Assembly (NCBI GenBank): GCA_016165875.1 | Contig: JABBOT010000005.1 | Coordinates: 3,951,862 to 4,015,861, forward strand | From: Acanthopleura granulata | Taxonomy: Eukaryota; Mollusca; Polyplacophora; Chitonida; Chitonidae | Length of the DNA: 64,000 nucleotides | Direction: 5' to 3' | Shown here: positions 61,701 through 64,000 of the stretch, piece by piece | How positions within the stretch are numbered: position 1 is the stretch's first letter | How the letters are laid out: each line of letters begins with the position of its first letter | Translations under genes and position numbers: made by a program | The notes under the pieces: generated by a model | What the model was told of the DNA's origin: nothing | Seen by the model: the letters and a program-made list of their open reading frames with translations, nothing else | The model's database searches: none

Positions 61701-63573
61701 GCTGAGAATATCAATTCTTTATTGCCATTGGTAAAGCGCTGGGAACACACAGAAATATAACTTTATAGATGGGTACACCAACATATGTAACTTTCACAGT
61801 TGAGTGAGTGAGTGAGTGAATGCTTGAGAATATCAATTCTCTATTGCACTTGGTAAGGCGCTGTGCCACTCTAACAATCCGGCCATTATAGTAAGTGAGG
61901 TGGAATGCGAAACTGTCACGAACTGTACATCTGAGGTCTGCAGCCTAAACCGTAAAACACGGCTTCTTGGCAATTTTCTTTGCAACCAGGTTATCTCCGT
62001 GTTACCATACTCATATAGCGTTGTCCACTGGAAAGCCTTGCCATGGAGTCTCTCCCTTAGAACGCCATGCCAAAACCCTCTCGGAACCCCGTTCCATAGC
62101 GTCACCTTGGAACGCAATGTCATATATCGCCGTCTTATATCTTATTGAAACACCATGTCGTATAGCCGCCATAAATCACACGTAAACTAGCTAAACAGCT
62201 TACCTTTGGAACACACGGGCGCGGCGTTTGCTGTGACATTTTTAAAATCCAGTTCCTCACGTTATTTTTTAAACGATTTCAACGATTCCAATAGCTCCTT
62301 TTTGTTGCAGAGTACGCAGGTTTGATGGAAGGTGTAGGGATGTGGTTAGCACTCCAGTTAAATCAGATGTATCTGGTAAGAGGAGTGCGTGTTCTGTGCC
62401 GCGCCAATGACTGGGAAAGGCCCAAGGATCTCCGACTCACGTTTATGGACGGTTCTGAGCAAACAGTAAGTTACACCCTGATGGGAGATCAACTGGGAAA
62501 GAGATAGGGATCTTCGACTCCCATTTATCTACGTATCTAAGCAAACGGTAAGTAACACCTGATGTAAATGATCGACTGAGAAAGAGTCAAGGATCTCTGA
62601 CTGACACTTATGGACGGCTCTGACCAAATGGTTAGTCAGGCCCGAGGGGCCGTGTCAGTGATCGATTGGAAAAGAGACGAGGATCTCCGACTCACATTTG
62701 TGGATGCTGTAGCCAAACCGTAAATCAGGCGTCATGGGCTGTGTCATTGATTGATTGGGAAAGAGTCAAGGATGCCCGGCTGACACGTATGGACGGCTCT
62801 GAGCTAACGGTAAGTTACGTCCTGATGGGGGATCAACCGGAAAAGGACCAAGGGCCTCTGACTCACATTCGTGGATGGCTCTAACCAACCATTAAGCCAG
62901 GCCTGATTGGCCGCGTTAGTAATCCAGTGGAAAAGCGCCAATGATCTTCGAGTTACATTTGTGGATGGCACTGGCCAAACGGTAAGTAACACCTGATGGG
63001 CTGAGTCATTGATCGACTGGGAAAGAGCCAAGGATCTCCGACTGACACGTATGGACGGCTCTGGCCACCGCCCGATGCGTCGTGTCAGTGATCTACTGGA
63101 AAAGAACCAATAATCCCGACTCACATTTATGGGCGGTTCTTATCAGACGGTGAGCTAGGTGTGATGGGATGTGTCAGTAATCGACTGGGAAGACTTAAGG
63201 ATCCCCGACTGATACTTATGGACGGCTCTAGTCACGCTTGATGGGCCGTTTATTGACTGGGAAAGAGCCAAGGAATTGTCAGAAATACAATTTTTAGCAT
63301 GGATGTCAAGCATTAAGTCCCTGAAGTAGTAATTTACAATATTTGTTTGGTATTTTCAAAATGTGTTTAACTCCAAACAGATCAGTGATTTAAATTAATT
63401 GGACTTTTTCTTCTTCGCAGGTTACTCTTACAGAGTTTGGTTGGGGCGTTCACTGGGACCAGTTGATGCCCCTGGATCCGGTCGTGACAAACGTCGTGAC
63501 TGTCACAGCTGTGACTGTCTACGGGACAGGGAATAACGGGTTCATCGAATTCGAGCTGTATGGAAGTATGTAA
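58735..63573 (+). CDS. Secreted single-domain discoidin-like (F5/8 type C-like) protein, 4 exons
   Basis: Exons 58735-58810, 61208-61306, 62311-62465 and 63421-63565/63573 join in frame. Residues 1-21 form a hydrophobic signal peptide (FALSVIFSWYALLWGTA). Residues 26-158 resemble a galactose-binding/discoidin jellyroll: an N-terminal NVALG-CCASSQYS-LAVDGQTNT strand, then MWLALQLNQMYLVRGVRVL, LRLTFMDGSEQT and a closing VTAVTVYGTGNNGFIEFELYG. Cysteines are at 36, 37, 48 and 88. In exon 4, reading on gives a stop TAA at 63571-63573 (160 residues) with AATAAA at 63687. However, GGAA|GTATGT at 63565/63566 is also a good donor, so the protein may continue beyond the window. Exon 3 is followed by about ten decayed copies of its own 3' end. 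The ligand is unknown; a secreted lectin or adhesion role is inferred from the fold only. Confidence 0.75.
59022..59215 (-). mobile_element. SINE, head-truncated, minus orientation, in intron 1
   Basis: TTTATTTATTTACTTAACGG, CATACTCAAGAATATTTCAC, CCCGCAGGTTGCTGGCAGAC, CATGAGCTGGGCTTTAACTC. Confidence 0.85.
61322..61608 (-). mobile_element. Full-length SINE, minus orientation, in intron 2
   Basis: It has a (TTGA)n/(TTTA)n tail side, then ACTCAAGAATATTTCACTTA and CGCAGGTTGCTGACAAATC, and ends with the head in reverse (GCGCTAGCGCGCTAATCGAC, ACCACGGAAGCCCC). It begins only 15 bases after the exon-2 donor at 61306. Confidence 0.92.
61790..61850. repeat. (GAGT)n plus local duplication
   Basis: GTGAGTGAGTGAGTGAATG is flanked by two copies of GAGAATATCAATTCT (61704 and 61825 region), a roughly 120-bp direct repeat with TTGGTAA(A/G)GCGCTG. 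Confidence 0.7.
62467..63275 (+). repeat. About 80-90-bp array of exon-3 end and donor of the discoidin-like gene, ten decayed copies
   Basis: Copies of CTGGGAAAGAGCCAAGGATC with TCCGACT-ACA-TTATGGACGG-TCTGA and a donor region follow the true exon 3 (ending 62465). They start near 62490, 62574, 62660, 62753, 62838, 62922, 63016, 63096, 63187 and 63255. An intact CGGTAAGT donor remains in three copies (near 62548, 62811 and 62981); others read GTTAGT or GTGAGC or are lost. Confidence 0.95.
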
Positions 63574-63686
63574 CATTGTATTCTTTTTCTCTGTTCCAGT
63601 GGTGTTTACTTCTTTTCTTTTTTATTCTGTCTCTCCATGTATAAATATTGTCACCAATCAATGCAGTACTTTTTAACAAATTAAAT

Positions 63687-63692
63687 AATAAA
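63687..63692 (+). terminator. Candidate poly(A) signal of the discoidin-like gene
   Basis: AATAAA 114 bases after the in-frame TAA at 63571-63573 supports exon 4 being terminal. It would be irrelevant if the donor at 63566 is used. Confidence 0.4.
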
Positions 63693-64000
63693 GGTAAGCT
63701 CCCAACATTGTTAACTTACAACATTAAAAAGTTGTTCAGTCGATCAGGTACATCCAGTTTCCTTTGGTAGTCGTGTTTCGATGTACTTTGATGTACTTCG
63801 CTGTTTCTTTGGAGAGGCAGCAGATTCTTAAATCTATGTCTCGTTTCGTCTTAAGTGATGCAACTAGGTTGTTCAACTGTATGATGAAAATACTGACAGA
63901 CCTCTTTCTGTTATAATATTGCTTTAGTTTTAACTGTTTACCTGAAGCGTGACCATCATCACCTTGAGAAAAATTTCTCTTACATGATGGTGGTAATTAA

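Overview
This is animal nuclear DNA: AT-rich, with long introns, GT-AG (once GC-AG) splice sites and many short interspersed elements. The gene families (RanGAP1 with its SUMO-acceptor tail, and a heteromeric amino-acid transporter light chain with the heavy-chain cysteine) are metazoan. The repeat landscape suggests a marine lophotrochozoan such as a mollusc or brachiopod. That placement is an inference; I cannot name the species.

Three spliced genes can be read. (1) Plus strand, 1534-13859: the last 12 coding exons of RanGAP1, with the 5' half left of the window. It covers the last leucine-rich repeats, the acidic stretch and the C-terminal SUMO/Ubc9 domain. (2) Minus strand, 43006-22587: a complete 10-exon, 486-residue SLC7 transporter of the b0,+AT/xCT/LAT type. 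Genes 1 and 2 converge tail to tail, with 3' ends probably near 16.3 kb. (3) Plus strand, 58735 to about 63573: a secreted single-domain protein with a discoidin (F5/8 type C)-like fold in four exons.

The rest is introns, 3' UTR and intergenic DNA. It holds at least 14 copies of one tRNA-headed SINE family in both orientations (one with a clear 12-bp target duplication), one element of a second tRNA-like family, several foldback/MITE-like elements, two perfect palindromes and many minisatellites. From 43.4 to 58.7 kb I recognise no gene.

The most unusual feature is a shared pattern. Tandem arrays repeatedly begin exactly at exon edges and carry the splice site in each repeat unit. Examples are a 40-bp array with five copies of a RanGAP1 donor (5.75 kb), a 98-bp array with nine copies of an SLC7 acceptor plus the first 68 bases of its exon (30.3-31.1 kb), a 32-bp duplication of another SLC7 donor (33.2 kb) and an approximately 80-90-bp array with ten decayed copies of a discoidin-gene exon end and donor (62.5-63.3 kb). 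Other arrays start directly after the stop codons of RanGAP1 and SLC7. Each gene in the window therefore carries decoy splice sites made by tandem duplication of an exon edge, at different stages of decay. This could be a route to intron growth, intron gain or regulated mis-splicing.
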